Part shown: positions 43,840 to 53,405 of the stretch, piece after piece | Numbering within the stretch: position 1 is the first letter of the stretch | Layout of the letters: each line of letters begins with the position of its first letter | Assembly: GCF_030929595.1 (NCBI RefSeq) | Contig: NZ_JAVFVR010000006.1 | Span: 186,001 to 250,000, forward strand | Length of the DNA stretch: 64,000 nt | Reading direction: 5' to 3' | Source: Flavobacterium sp. LHD-85 | GTDB taxonomy: Bacteria; Bacteroidota; Bacteroidia; Flavobacteriales; Flavobacteriaceae | Translations under genes and position numbers: made by a program | The notes under the pieces: generated by a model | The model's input: only the letters and a program-made list of their open reading frames with translations | Databases searched by the model: none | Told to the model about the DNA's origin: nothing

Positions 43840-45018
43840 TTACGCTTTAATTCTCTTTTTATTTCTTGCCCAATACGTAAGATATGCAATCCCTAGAATT
43901 AACACCAGTATATCGAACCTAATAATTTGCGGTATACGGTCAATTTGATCGTTATAGTAAGTTCCTCCTAAAAGAGCGCCTAAACCGATTCCCAGTTCCA
44001 TCGAAATATACATAGTGGCCACAGCTTTTCCTCTATGTTCAGGATTGCTCATATCTATGGTCCATGCGCTAATTGCTGGCGATAAAATACCCGTACCGAT
44101 TCCGTAAATTCCAGCTCCGATTAACAACATCTGAATGTCTCTTCCTGCACTTATTACAAAAAGAGCAATCGACGTTATGATTAATCCCGCCATGATAACT
44201 TTTGGTCTTCCATGTCTATCAGAAACTTTTCCTGCACCAAAACGTACCATAACCGAAGCCACCGTGAAAGCTGTAAAAAATAATCCTTTATTTGTTGCGC
44301 CTAAATGTTCGCTCCAATCTGGAATTAAAGTTAAAATAAGTCCAAATGCGGTGTACGAAAGAAAAGTGATAATTCCTGCTGGAAACACATTTCTATCTAC
44401 AATATCATTTTTTCCTATAATGAACATTGTCCAGTTCAATTTTTCTTTTGCAGCGAGAGTTTCCTTCATATTCATTACAATAATAATTGAAAAGAAGGCT
44501 AAAAATGACGAAGTGTAAAACATCACATTGATTCCGTACGAATTCACAATCATACTTCCTAGCGCTGGTCCTAATGCTCCACCAATGCTAAAACATAATC
44601 CGTGCATTCCGAGCGCTTCTCCCCATCTGTGCTGCGGAATAATATCTGCCACATAAGCCGAAGTTGATGTAGGTTTAAATCCTGTTGAAAAACCGTGAAC
44701 CAAACGCAGCAATAAAAATCCTGAAACAGAACTCAAAATTGGATACAAAAAACCGCATACCACACAAACCGAAGAACCTATTGCCATAACAGGAACGCGT
44801 CCCCATTTATCGGTAAGCTTACCGCTAAACGGGCGCGAAATTGCAGCCGTCAATGTAAATAATGAAATGATAAGCCCTTTGTATTCTGCTCCTCCTAGAC
44901 TGCTTAAGTAATTTGGAAGTTCAGGTATCATCATATTAAAACTTGATGAAAATAATAAGGAACTTAAACAAAGTAAAATGAATTGTAAAGTATAAATTGA
45001 TTTTTCGTTTTGTGACAT
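43840..45018 (-). CDS. MFS transporter (12-helix drug/metabolite type)
   Basis: A 392-residue major facilitator. The first loop motif GKLTDKWGRVPVMAIGS (G-x-L-x-D-x-x-G-R) and its internal repeat GKVSDRHGRPKVIMAG in helix 8-9 are clear. LRLVHGFSTGFKPTSTSAYVADIIP marks helix 4. Twelve hydrophobic segments are visible. Such proteins are usually proton-coupled exporters; the substrate is unknown. Confidence 0.87.
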   Translation of the reverse strand: MSQNEKSIYTLQFILLCLSSLLFSSSFNMMIPELPNYLSSLGGAEYKGLIISLFTLTAAISRPFSGKLTDKWGRVPVMAIGSSVCVVCGFLYPILSSVSGFLLLRLVHGFSTGFKPTSTSAYVADIIPQHRWGEALGMHGLCFSIGGALGPALGSMIVNSYGINVMFYTSSFLAFFSIIIVMNMKETLAAKEKLNWTMFIIGKNDIVDRNVFPAGIITFLSYTAFGLILTLIPDWSEHLGATNKGLFFTAFTVASVMVRFGAGKVSDRHGRPKVIMAGLIITSIALFVISAGRDIQMLLIGAGIYGIGTGILSPAISAWTIDMSNPEHRGKAVATMYISMELGIGLGALLGGTYYNDQIDRIPQIIRFDILVLILGIAYLTYWARNKKRIKA

Positions 45019-45064
45019 TATTGGATTTTTATATAACTAAAGGCTGATAGAAAATTATGATTCT

Positions 45065-46285
45065 TTAAAATAATTCCAGCTGATTGTTTGGGTTTATAGG
45101 TTTCTTTTTAGGAGGTTTTGCATCTCCAAAAACGGTTCTTCCGCCATACTTGTGGGATTCTTCTCTTTCTCTTTGAATTAAAGCATCAAAATTAGAATTT
45201 GGAATAAAACTTTCTTCTGCTTTTCTTGAAATTTCAGATAGTTTTTGAATGGCGCTTAGTTTATCGCTATTCCCGATTTTAGCACGATTAATAGCTCTTT
45301 GCAGCGTATCGATAGTTTCATCGTAGATTTTAACGGGAACGGGAAACGGATGTCCATCTTTTCCGCCATGAGCAAATGAAAAACGGGCTGGATCTTCAAA
45401 ACGTGTTGGAGTTCCATAAATAATTTCGCTTACCAAAGCTAAAGACTGCAAAGCTCTTGGCCCCATTCCTTTTAAAAGCAATAATTCTTCAAAATCTTCT
45501 GGTTTATTTTCGTGAGTAGCCCAAAGCATTGCTCCCAATCTTTTCATATTTACATCTTCCATTCTCACATCATGATGCGCGGGCATAGAAAGATGTTGCA
45601 TTTCTTTTATAATTTTTACTGGCGATTCTTTTACCAATTCTAAAATACCTTCTCGAGATTTTGTTGCGGCATTGGCTGTAAGATTTAAAATCGAACCCTG
45701 ATTTTCGCCATAAATAAAAGTGTGCGGTTCATTTATAAATGACTTTAAATCTTGCGAATGCCAATGATATCTTCTGGCTGTCCGCGAATTCGGATTCATT
45801 CCCTGCTGGATAACGGCCCATTGTCCTTTATTGTCGACAATAAAATTATGCTGATACAATTGAAATCCGTCTTGAATGGCGGTATTGTCAACTTTTGCGG
45901 TAAGTCGGCTGCAGCTGGCAAGATTAATTCCGTCAAGCCCTGTTTTTTCGCCAACGAATAAAAGTTCCTTCGGCGTTGCCATAGAATGTTTGCCTTTTCC
46001 TCCGCAGATATAAATTCCGAGTTCTTTTGAATGCGGATTAACCGATTTTTTTAATGCTCCAAGCACCGAAGTTGTAATTCCAGACGAGTGCCAATCCATT
46101 CCCATAACAGCACCAAAACTCTGAAACCAAAACGGATTGCTTAATTTACTTATAACCTCAGCAGTCGAAAATTCCATTGCAATCGTTTCTACAATGGCAA
46201 GACCAAGTTTAGACATTCGCTCAGCAAGCCATAATGGAACATGTCCATAATGTAAAGGAAGATCTGCTGTACCGGAACGTTTCAT
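45065..46285 (-). CDS. DUF763 domain protein
   Basis: A 406-residue cytoplasmic protein of the DUF763 family. It begins MKRSGTADLPLHYGHVPLWL, with the family segments FQSFGAVMGMDWHSSGITTS, IYICGGKGKHSMATPKE and LLLKGMGPRALQSLALVSEI. The last segment resembles a helix-hairpin-helix-like turn, suggesting a nucleic-acid-related role that has not been shown. The family occurs in archaea and scattered bacteria. Single gene flanked by short repeats. Confidence 0.85.
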   Translation of the reverse strand: MKRSGTADLPLHYGHVPLWLAERMSKLGLAIVETIAMEFSTAEVISKLSNPFWFQSFGAVMGMDWHSSGITTSVLGALKKSVNPHSKELGIYICGGKGKHSMATPKELLFVGEKTGLDGINLASCSRLTAKVDNTAIQDGFQLYQHNFIVDNKGQWAVIQQGMNPNSRTARRYHWHSQDLKSFINEPHTFIYGENQGSILNLTANAATKSREGILELVKESPVKIIKEMQHLSMPAHHDVRMEDVNMKRLGAMLWATHENKPEDFEELLLLKGMGPRALQSLALVSEIIYGTPTRFEDPARFSFAHGGKDGHPFPVPVKIYDETIDTLQRAINRAKIGNSDKLSAIQKLSEISRKAEESFIPNSNFDALIQREREESHKYGGRTVFGDAKPPKKKPINPNNQLELF

Positions 46286-46309
46286 TTGCTGGAATTAGAA
46301 TCCTGCAAA

Positions 46310-46450
46310 AATACTTCTTTTAATTGTGAATTATAAATTGTGAATTGTTAATTCAAGTGTAAAAAAATTAGGGTGTGAAATGTAAGATGTCAAAAGCAAA
46401 AAGCCACTTGCATAACACAATTAACAATTCATAATTTACAATTTACAATT
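46310..46450. repeat. AATTGTTAATT-type repeats in inverted arrangement
   Basis: Left TTGTGAATTATAAATTGTG and AATTGTTAATT motifs face right AATTAACAATTCATAATTTA and ACAATTTACAATTT motifs. Together they form a loose large inverted repeat between the AI-2E transporter and DUF763 genes. It is related in sequence to the heptamers at 28538-28607. Confidence 0.5.
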
Positions 46451-47541
46451 TAAACCCTCTCAATATCTTCTTCTGGTTCTGCAACAGGTTCCGCATTATC
46501 ATCCAACCATGCTACAAACAATTTATATCCTATTGAAAATACAATAGGCCCAACAAATAACCCGATGAAACCTGACATAATGAAACCGCCAATCACACCT
46601 AAAAAAATCACAAGCATAGGTACAAGAGCTCCTTTTCCTAATAGAAGCGGTTTTAAGACATTATCTGACAATCCGCTGATGATAAAAAATATCGTCCAAA
46701 AAACGGCGTGACCAGAATCTCCAGTTGAGAAAAGATAAATGATCACTCCAATATTAATTATAATTGGTCCAATCTGTAAAATAGAAAATATCAAACAAAT
46801 CAAAGTCAATATTCCTGCGTACGGAATATCAGCCCAAAACAAGCCGATAGCTTGAATAATGGTCTGAATAACCGCAACTCCCAAAATCCCTTTCACCACT
46901 TGGTAAATAGTAGAAACCGAAATCGTCATAATTTCTTCAGCTTCATTTCCTGCAATTTTTTTCAGGAATTTCATAAAGAAAGCTTTACCTCCTGGCGATA
47001 CTAATAAAACACCAGCAATAATAACCGAAAGTATAAATTGCAAAAATGCAGCGCCAGAACTCAAAATGCTAGCCATAATTTTAGAAGACAATTCTTTTAT
47101 CTGATCTTGATATTTAACAACGCCTTGTTCTAAATCTGTTGACATTGAAAGTAAAAACTCATAGAGCGGTTTACCTATTATGGGCCATTCTTTTATAGAA
47201 GCACCTGGCGGACTAATTTTAAGTGTTCCTGCTTCAAAACTATTTTTCAGTTCTAAAAAATTTCCCGTTGCCGCTTTCAGAAAATAAATTAAAGGCAGCA
47301 CCATAATGGCAATAATCAATATAGTAATAACAACCGATGCTAATGCTTTTCTTCCTTTTAATATTTTCTGTAATGAATTAAATATCGGATAAAATACAAC
47401 AGATAATATTACAGCCCACAAAATAGGCATAAAAAAAGGCAACAGTAATTTAAGGCAAAATCCCACAAGCAGGAAAATGAAAAATAATTGCAAAATAGTA
47501 TCGAAAAGTTCTTTCTTTTTATTCGAATTGATTGTTTTCAT
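46450..47541 (-). CDS. AI-2E family transporter (YdiK/TqsA type)
   Basis: A 363-residue polytopic membrane protein of the AI-2 exporter superfamily. The order of segments is typical: two N-terminal helices (FFIFLLVGFCLKLLLPFFMPILWAVILSVVFYPIF), a long middle helical region, then helices with LKPLLLGKGALVPMLVIFLGVIGGF and FIGLFVGPIVFSIGYKL. Members export autoinducer-2 or exchange Na+/H+; the role here is not decided. It ends with an acidic tail (AEPVAEPEEDIERV). Confidence 0.88.
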   Translation of the reverse strand: MKTINSNKKKELFDTILQLFFIFLLVGFCLKLLLPFFMPILWAVILSVVFYPIFNSLQKILKGRKALASVVITILIIAIMVLPLIYFLKAATGNFLELKNSFEAGTLKISPPGASIKEWPIIGKPLYEFLLSMSTDLEQGVVKYQDQIKELSSKIMASILSSGAAFLQFILSVIIAGVLLVSPGGKAFFMKFLKKIAGNEAEEIMTISVSTIYQVVKGILGVAVIQTIIQAIGLFWADIPYAGILTLICLIFSILQIGPIIINIGVIIYLFSTGDSGHAVFWTIFFIISGLSDNVLKPLLLGKGALVPMLVIFLGVIGGFIMSGFIGLFVGPIVFSIGYKLFVAWLDDNAEPVAEPEEDIERV

Positions 47542-47626
47542 GGTTATTGTTTTTAATGGTGAATGGTAATTTTGAGTTGTGAATTGTTAATGGTAAATGA
47601 TTTCTTTAAATCCTTACTCTGCTTCT

Positions 47627-48331
47627 CTAATCTTGCTTCTTCTCAGTCTTACTAATAGAAAAATTGGCATCTGAAACCAGCCTTCCAATCAAGATTATCG
47701 GATATAAAACTCCTGTAAGCACCTCAATCTGAACCAGAGAGCGAGCCAAAGGATGAAGAGGCGCTATTTCGCCAAAACCTGTTGATGTGATACAGATATA
47801 GCTGAAATACATAAAACTAGCCAGATCGCTATTGCTTGTAAACTTTGATTCTGTTATTTGAAAAGAACCATCAATATGCTGAAAAAGAAATAAATAAAGC
47901 GTAGACCAAAAATGAACCAAAAGCATATACACGACAATCGAGCCCACAATGCGATAAGTAGTAACAGGACCAGGCTCTAAAACTTTTATTAAGACCAAAG
48001 TAATGAGAAGCAGCATAATGGCAACCGAAAGAATTAAATCGGCAAATAGGATAAAAATATTATGTTCAAAATAATTAATCCATTGTGTTATAATAAATAA
48101 AAAAGGAATTATGGAAATAAGAAAAGCTTGTTTTTTATGTTTTGATAAAGCTATAATTCCAGCAAAAAGAAACAGAATCCAAAATATATTAACCGCTGTC
48201 ATAAAACGCACATAACTGCCAAAAAACGGAATGACAATAAAATGCATGATAAACAAGAGTATCAGCATGCCACTGAGTCCTTTCTCTTGAGTCCAAAAAC
48301 GATATAAAAAACGGTCTTTTTGTGCTATCAT
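47627..48331 (-). CDS. Two-helix-pore potassium-channel-like protein
   Basis: From the ATG at 48331 the protein is 234 residues (MIAQKDRFLYRFW...). Several N-terminal helices precede a pore region near the end: FMYFSYICITSTGFGEIAPLHPLAR, where TSTGFGE is the potassium selectivity filter (T-x-G-F/Y-G). The frame stays open for another 52 codons upstream. That part only translates the AATTCC tandem repeat (WNLEF and FLGF units) and is not part of the gene. Confidence 0.8.
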   Translation of the reverse strand: MIAQKDRFLYRFWTQEKGLSGMLILLFIMHFIVIPFFGSYVRFMTAVNIFWILFLFAGIIALSKHKKQAFLISIIPFLFIITQWINYFEHNIFILFADLILSVAIMLLLITLVLIKVLEPGPVTTYRIVGSIVVYMLLVHFWSTLYLFLFQHIDGSFQITESKFTSNSDLASFMYFSYICITSTGFGEIAPLHPLARSLVQIEVLTGVLYPIILIGRLVSDANFSISKTEKKQD

Positions 48332-48352
48332 AATATAAATTCCAAATATTAA

Positions 48353-48520
48353 ATTCCAAATTCCAATCCCGAAGCCTAAGAACAAATTCCAAAAAACTAA
48401 ATTCCAAATTCCAATCCTGAAGCCTAAAAACAAATTCCAAAAATTAAATTCCAAATTCCAATCCTGAAGGCTACAGATAAATTCCAAAACCTAAATTCCA
48501 AATTCCAAAACCTCGGAAAA
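48353..48520. repeat. Tandem 47-48 base repeat of AATTCC type (copy C)
   Basis: About three and a half units starting at 48353, 48401, 48448 and 48495. Each begins ATTCCAAATTCCAAT and most carry CCTGAAGCCTAAAAACAAATTCC. It belongs to the same sequence family as 21055-21185 and 26183-26470, here organised as a tandem array between the channel gene and the efflux operon. Confidence 0.85.
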
Positions 48521-48581
48521 AAATCTATATTCTATATTCTATATTCTTGCTTCTTTAATCTTGCTTCTTTAATCTCCACCC

Positions 48582-50150
48582 TCAAATCGGAATCGGCTCT
48601 ACTTCTACTCTTCCAATTGGTCTGCGCCAAAGTTTGAAAAGAAGAATAATGAAAATGGGCAGAAAACAAACTGCCGACATGACGAGATAAATATCTTTAT
48701 AGGCCAATAACATAGAAGTCTGAGAGGTCTGATTAGAAAGGCTCTTTTCAGCTTTTTTCTGCGATTCGGCATCTGATAATCCCATATATAAAAATTGCCT
48801 TTTCGAATTTTCCAGCTGCTGTTCGGCTTGTTTGTTTATTGGGCTCAACTGCTGGCTTAAACCTGTTTTATGCTGTAAATTCATATTCGAAATAAAAGTT
48901 CCTAAAACAGCGCCTCCGAGTAAAGAAGCAAAAACAGCCTGAGCAATAATTCCCGTCATCATGCGCGATGTGCTCAAAAACGGTGGAATTCCTTCTGAAA
49001 TATATAAGAGCGAAACTGGAAAAAGAAACCCCATTCCTAACCCTTTAAAAATTAATGGCAGATAGAAATCAGATGCATCGATTCCTGGATAAAATCTGAA
49101 AAAGAGTATAATATGATACATTCCGTAGCAAGCGAAACCAATTACCCAAATCGTAGCCAGATAAATGCGTTTGTATAAAAGATAAGTCGAAAGCGGAATC
49201 GAGATGCATAATCCAATTAAAAGCGAAAGATGCGTTACCGCTCCCAAAACAGGATCAAAACCCAAAATATTGGTCATATAGCTTGTTACGACACTTCCAG
49301 TTCCGTTCATTATTCCGATATAAAACATCAAAAATGCCCCCGGAATGACATTCTTAAATTTGTAAACATCTGGATTAATTAAAGGTTCTGCGGTAAAACG
49401 AACATGAAGCAGATAGATTCCTGCTACTATAAATAAAACTGCAAAAGCCAGCGTTATTTTAGGATCGCTAAACCAATTTCTAGTTTGTCCTTCGGCACAT
49501 AAAAAGAGAATAATGGTAAAAAACAAAATCAGGATAATCCAGCCTCGCCAATCAAATTGAAATTTGGTTTTTAGAGGCGCCACATCAGCTTTATAAAAAT
49601 ACCAAGCCAGAATAATACAGATTAAAAAATTGACATTCAGGAAATAAATTCCAAACGTCCAGTTATGAAAACTCACAAAATGTGCTCCTAAATATTGATA
49701 CAAATGCTGACTCCCTTTTTGTATAAACTGAAAAATTCCGTACATCAAAGCCATATTAAGAGCAGGATTGTACTTTAATAAAATAGGCACCATCGAAGCA
49801 AATATTCCGATAATAGAAACTATTGCCAAAAGAGAACGGCATAAAACAAACCAAGCGATCGTTGGCGCAAACAATGAAGCCGTATTGAAAAGCAGAGACA
49901 AAAATGAAACGGATAAAATCATGGTACGAACCTTAATCTGTTTTCCCAGTTTTAATCCTAGAGGCAAAAAAGCAAGCATTGCAAAAATGGGAATATAAAC
50001 CGCATAACTAAAAGCAGTTGTAGAAGGCCCGAAATGGCCTAATATCTGCGAATTATCATAAGTCGTAACATTGAGTCCGTTAAAAAAAGGAATCGTCAGG
50101 ATATATAATCCTGTCAGTGTAAAAAGGCTCCTTTTTTTTCCTGCAAACAT
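48582..50150 (-). CDS. MFS efflux permease (EmrB/DHA2-like)
   Basis: A 522-residue, 14-helix type major facilitator. It is the inner-membrane pump of a three-gene efflux operon, four bases after the HlyD adaptor gene. The N-terminus has FAGKKRSLFTLTGLYILTIP; conserved facilitator segments include LPLGLKLGKQIKVRTMIL and FKGLGMGFLFPVSLLYISEG. It would drive drug or metabolite export using the proton gradient; the substrate is unknown. Confidence 0.85.
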   Translation of the reverse strand: MFAGKKRSLFTLTGLYILTIPFFNGLNVTTYDNSQILGHFGPSTTAFSYAVYIPIFAMLAFLPLGLKLGKQIKVRTMILSVSFLSLLFNTASLFAPTIAWFVLCRSLLAIVSIIGIFASMVPILLKYNPALNMALMYGIFQFIQKGSQHLYQYLGAHFVSFHNWTFGIYFLNVNFLICIILAWYFYKADVAPLKTKFQFDWRGWIILILFFTIILFLCAEGQTRNWFSDPKITLAFAVLFIVAGIYLLHVRFTAEPLINPDVYKFKNVIPGAFLMFYIGIMNGTGSVVTSYMTNILGFDPVLGAVTHLSLLIGLCISIPLSTYLLYKRIYLATIWVIGFACYGMYHIILFFRFYPGIDASDFYLPLIFKGLGMGFLFPVSLLYISEGIPPFLSTSRMMTGIIAQAVFASLLGGAVLGTFISNMNLQHKTGLSQQLSPINKQAEQQLENSKRQFLYMGLSDAESQKKAEKSLSNQTSQTSMLLAYKDIYLVMSAVCFLPIFIILLFKLWRRPIGRVEVEPIPI

Positions 50151-50153
50151 CTC

Positions 50154-51218
50154 TTATTTTTTTACTTCAACAGTTACATTCATTCCTGGTCTTACTTCCT
50201 GAAGCTCTTTAGACGGAGTTTCAAATTCAATTTTAACTGGAATACGCTGGGTGATTTTCACAAAATTTCCAGTTGAATTATCGGGTTCGACCATTGAGAA
50301 TTTGGCTCCAGTCGCAGGAGAAAAACCAGCCACTTTTCCTTTAAATTCTTTTCCGTCCAAAGCATCAATCGTAATGGTCACTTCTTGTCCGTGTTTTATT
50401 TTCTCGATTTGAGTTTCTTTGAAATTGGCCGAAATCCATAATTTTTCAGTCAGAACCATTGTAGCAATAGTTTGATTAGCATTAATTAACTCGCCAATAG
50501 ACAAATTTCTTTCACCCACAAAACCATCAGCTGGCGCCATTATAGCCGTGTAAGACAACTGTAATTTTGCCGCGTCAAGATCTGCTTTTTTTCTGGCAAC
50601 GGTTGCAGTGGCTGCTTCGAGATTAATCGAACTTTGTTTGGTAATTGAACTGCTAGCATCTAGACCTTTTCTGCCTGCCTTAACGTATGCTTCTTCCGAT
50701 TTTAATTTAGAAATAACCTGATCATATTGGTTTCGCGTCACTGCCGAATCTGCATACATATTCTTGAAACGCTGATAATCTTTTTGAGCTTTTTCTAAAC
50801 TTGCCAAATCTCCTGCCAATTTTTCTTTTCCCGAAGCCTGATTAGAAACTGAAGTCGTTATATTTTGTTGCAGCGAATGCAGATTTCCTTCGGCTATAGC
50901 CAAATCTGCTTCGGCCTGTTTGACTTTAATAATGTATTCTTCGTCGTCTAAAACAACCAATGTATCTCCCTTTTTCACCTGCTGATTGGATTCAAATTTT
51001 ATTTCTTTAATATGGCCAGTCGCACGCGCCGCAATATTATTTATGTAAGCTTCAACTTGTGCATTATTGGTAGTTTCATAGGAACTGAAATCAAAGAACA
51101 AACTTAAAATCCACAATCCTCCTGCAATTAAAAAAACAAAAGACAATACCGTAAGAATCCTATTTCTTCTTTTTTCATTTTTCTGAACCGCTCCATTTTG
51201 TGTATCTGCTTCGCTCAT
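50154..51218 (-). CDS. HlyD/EmrA-type membrane fusion protein
   Basis: A 354-residue periplasmic adaptor. One N-terminal transmembrane helix (ILTVLSFVFLIAGGLWILSLFF) is followed by a biotinyl-lipoyl half-motif (QVEAYINNIAARATGHIKEI), a long coiled-coil hairpin (about residues 90-220), and the second lipoyl half (YTAIMAPADGFVGERNLSIG). A beta-barrel domain completes it. It links the MFS pump and the TolC-type channel of the same operon. Confidence 0.9.
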   Translation of the reverse strand: MSEADTQNGAVQKNEKRRNRILTVLSFVFLIAGGLWILSLFFDFSSYETTNNAQVEAYINNIAARATGHIKEIKFESNQQVKKGDTLVVLDDEEYIIKVKQAEADLAIAEGNLHSLQQNITTSVSNQASGKEKLAGDLASLEKAQKDYQRFKNMYADSAVTRNQYDQVISKLKSEEAYVKAGRKGLDASSSITKQSSINLEAATATVARKKADLDAAKLQLSYTAIMAPADGFVGERNLSIGELINANQTIATMVLTEKLWISANFKETQIEKIKHGQEVTITIDALDGKEFKGKVAGFSPATGAKFSMVEPDNSTGNFVKITQRIPVKIEFETPSKELQEVRPGMNVTVEVKK

Positions 51219-51229
51219 AACAAAAAGTA

Positions 51230-52573
51230 TTAAAGTTTGCCCATTGCATATTGAAGGGAGTAATATTGAATGATTAAATCTAAATTGGCGTTTACAAGTG
51301 AAATTCTAGAATTATTTAATTGCAATTCAGCATCGACAATCTCGCTGATTAAAGCAAAATCGTTATCATATCGACTTTTTACAATTTTATAATTGCTCAT
51401 TGACAGCTCTACATCTTTTTTATAGGTTTTAATATTTTCTTTGCTTTCTACATATCTCACGTACGCATTTTTAACTTCGGTAGTAATCTGATCTTTGGTC
51501 ACTTCTAGAGCTATATTGCTTTTATCAATTTCCAATTTATCGCTGCCTATGCGGTGTTTCAGGTTATAAAAACTCGAAAGATCCCAATTCAAAGAAAGTC
51601 CCGCTGCCCAATAATTGAGGATATTAACATAATTGGGCCACTGCGCCGGATATTCGGTATTCAAAATTAAGTTTGCATTTAAGCTCGGTTTAAATCCGCT
51701 TTTGGTGAGACTTAATGAAGATTCTGATAACTTAATTCTTATATCTGCCCGTTTCATCTCTTCCCTATTCAGAAATGCTTCTTCTAAACTTTCCTGCAGA
51801 TTCATATTTTCTGTCGGAATCATACTTTCTGCCACTTCAGGTTTCAGAATTGTATTGGTCGGAAATCCGATTAATATATCCAAATAATTGCTGATGAGCT
51901 GAATCGTATTGGTGCTTCTAAAAACAGAAACCTTAAAATTAGACTGCTGTAACTCGGTTCTTAAAAGATCACTCGTAAGATTCTGACCATTTTTTACACG
52001 TGATTTTAGCTGATTTATTCGGATATCGGTATTGATAATATTCTGTTTCGTAACCTCAATCTGACGGTATAATTTCTCAAGCGTAAAATATTGTTCTGTG
52101 ATGGCATTTTTGACGTCGGCTTCGGTCATTTTTACAGCCGATTCCTGCATCTCACTAATTAATTCCTGCTGATTGATTCTAGTATTAATGGCATTTCCGG
52201 CATAAATTGGGAGCGAAGAAATAATATTGGCAAAGGCCTGATGATCGTAATAATCTACGGTAACATTTCTAGCATAAAATCCTTCGTAAAGTTTAGGATC
52301 TCCGATATAATTGTAACCGCCGTTTAAACTTATTCTTGGCATTTTTGCAATTCTAGCCTGACTGACATTTTCGTTGGCAATTGCCAAATCGGCATTTGCC
52401 AGTTTCAATTGCCGGTTATTTTTAATGCCTAATAAAATTGCTTCATCGAGTCTTATCTTTTTTGCAGATGCCAGACTACTGGTATCTTGCTGCGCAAAAC
52501 TTAAATTACAGCAGTACAATAAGACAAAAGTCAAATATTTTAAATTTAAAACTCTAAATTGCCAATAATACAT
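51230..52573 (-). CDS. TolC family outer-membrane efflux channel
   Basis: A 447-residue outer-membrane protein, first gene of the efflux operon. A signal sequence (ends NLSFAQQ) is followed by two structural repeats of the OEP type. Each has long helices (IKNNRQLKLANADLAIANENVSQAR in the first, EVTKDQITTEVKNAYVRYVESKENI in the second) and a barrel strand segment. The 12-base gap to the adaptor gene supports one transcript. A near-perfect 40-base palindrome lies about 190 bases upstream of the start. Confidence 0.9.
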   Translation of the reverse strand: MYYWQFRVLNLKYLTFVLLYCCNLSFAQQDTSSLASAKKIRLDEAILLGIKNNRQLKLANADLAIANENVSQARIAKMPRISLNGGYNYIGDPKLYEGFYARNVTVDYYDHQAFANIISSLPIYAGNAINTRINQQELISEMQESAVKMTEADVKNAITEQYFTLEKLYRQIEVTKQNIINTDIRINQLKSRVKNGQNLTSDLLRTELQQSNFKVSVFRSTNTIQLISNYLDILIGFPTNTILKPEVAESMIPTENMNLQESLEEAFLNREEMKRADIRIKLSESSLSLTKSGFKPSLNANLILNTEYPAQWPNYVNILNYWAAGLSLNWDLSSFYNLKHRIGSDKLEIDKSNIALEVTKDQITTEVKNAYVRYVESKENIKTYKKDVELSMSNYKIVKSRYDNDFALISEIVDAELQLNNSRISLVNANLDLIIQYYSLQYAMGKL

Positions 52574-52759
52574 CCGATTATATTGATTTAATTTTTCATT
52601 TTTGGGAATCTGTAATCAATATTCTTCAACAACCTTTCGGTAAAACTTGAAATCTTTCTTAGAAAAAAGCCACGGCGTAAACTCTGAAATTGTTTTTTGC
52701 AATTATTATTCTGACAATAAATTTAAACAATTATTATTCAACACTTTATAGTACAAACA

Positions 52760-52799
52760 CTTAAAATTGTTCCAATTTATAAATTGAAACAATTTTAAG
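52760..52799. promoter_or_regulatory. Forty-base near-perfect palindrome upstream of the efflux operon
   Basis: The half-site is CTTAAAATTGTTCCAATTTA; the second half is its reverse complement except at one symmetric position. No T run follows and it lies about 190 bases upstream of the TolC gene. An operator for an efflux regulator encoded elsewhere is more likely than a terminator. Inference. Confidence 0.45.
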
Positions 52800-52826
52800 C
52801 GCTTTCAAGACCAATTTTAAGCAAAA

Positions 52827-52862
52827 AAAATTGCGACAATCAGATGGATCATTGCAATTTTA
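52827..52862 (-). terminator. Terminator after the cupin gene
   Basis: AAAATTGC / GCAATTTT stem with a 20-base loop. Read on the minus strand it is followed by a run of eight T, about 36 bases after the cupin stop. Confidence 0.65.
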
Positions 52863-52898
52863 GAAATAAATCAAAATGTAGTTATCGGCTTATAATTT

Positions 52899-53375
52899 TT
52901 ATTTTTCAGGTTTCTCAGCATCGAGTAAAATAGCCAATTGAATGCATGGCGAGTCTGATTTATTACTCCACGCATGATTAGTTCCGCGCTGAATTACAAT
53001 ATCTCCAGCTTTTAACAAAGTTTCTTCTTCGTCTACAATCAGGTAAATTTCACCAGAAATGATGATGATATAATCTAACGTGTCTGTCTGATGCATTAAA
53101 GGATGCGGTTCTCCTTCTGTGACTATCACACCCAAATCTTTATCAGGCGGGATCTGCACATAACGGAAATAACTTCCGTTTTTTGGCGTATTGGGAAAAG
53201 CGGTATTCTCAATAACTTTTTCCTCAAATTTTGCGGGTGTAGAATCTGTAGACCAGATATCAGAAATAATTAATCCTGGAAAATGCTCCGATACATTCGA
53301 AACAATTTCATCTTGTTCTATAATTGATTTTCCGTTTCGTAAACCTGTTACAATTCTCCTTGGTATTGTTCTCAT
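52899..53375 (-). CDS. Cupin domain protein
   Basis: A 158-residue cytoplasmic protein with one conserved cupin barrel in the C-terminal half: HPLMHQTDTLDYIIIISGEIYLIVDE (motif 1, H-x-x-x-D-T-L-D-Y) and GDIVIQRGTNHAWSNKSDSP (motif 2). One His of the usual metal site is clear in each motif. Substrate unknown; such cupins may bind small carboxylates or act as isomerases. It follows the aminotransferase gene after a repeat-rich gap. Confidence 0.83.
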   Translation of the reverse strand: MRTIPRRIVTGLRNGKSIIEQDEIVSNVSEHFPGLIISDIWSTDSTPAKFEEKVIENTAFPNTPKNGSYFRYVQIPPDKDLGVIVTEGEPHPLMHQTDTLDYIIIISGEIYLIVDEEETLLKAGDIVIQRGTNHAWSNKSDSPCIQLAILLDAEKPEK

Positions 53376-53405
53376 TCTTTATATTTATTTTGGTAAAAAC
53401 AGTTC

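Larger units (their letters stand above)
52574..52898. other. Upstream region of the efflux operon
   Basis: 325 bases without a gene. It contains the cupin terminator (52827-52862) and the 40-base palindrome (52760-52799), listed separately. The rest is AT-rich with no other clear signal. Confidence 0.5.

Noticed and set aside
48332..48487. In-frame 52-codon extension of the channel gene
   Set aside because: It is a translation of the AATTCC tandem repeat, not conserved protein sequence; the methionine at 48331 gives a normal channel N-terminus.
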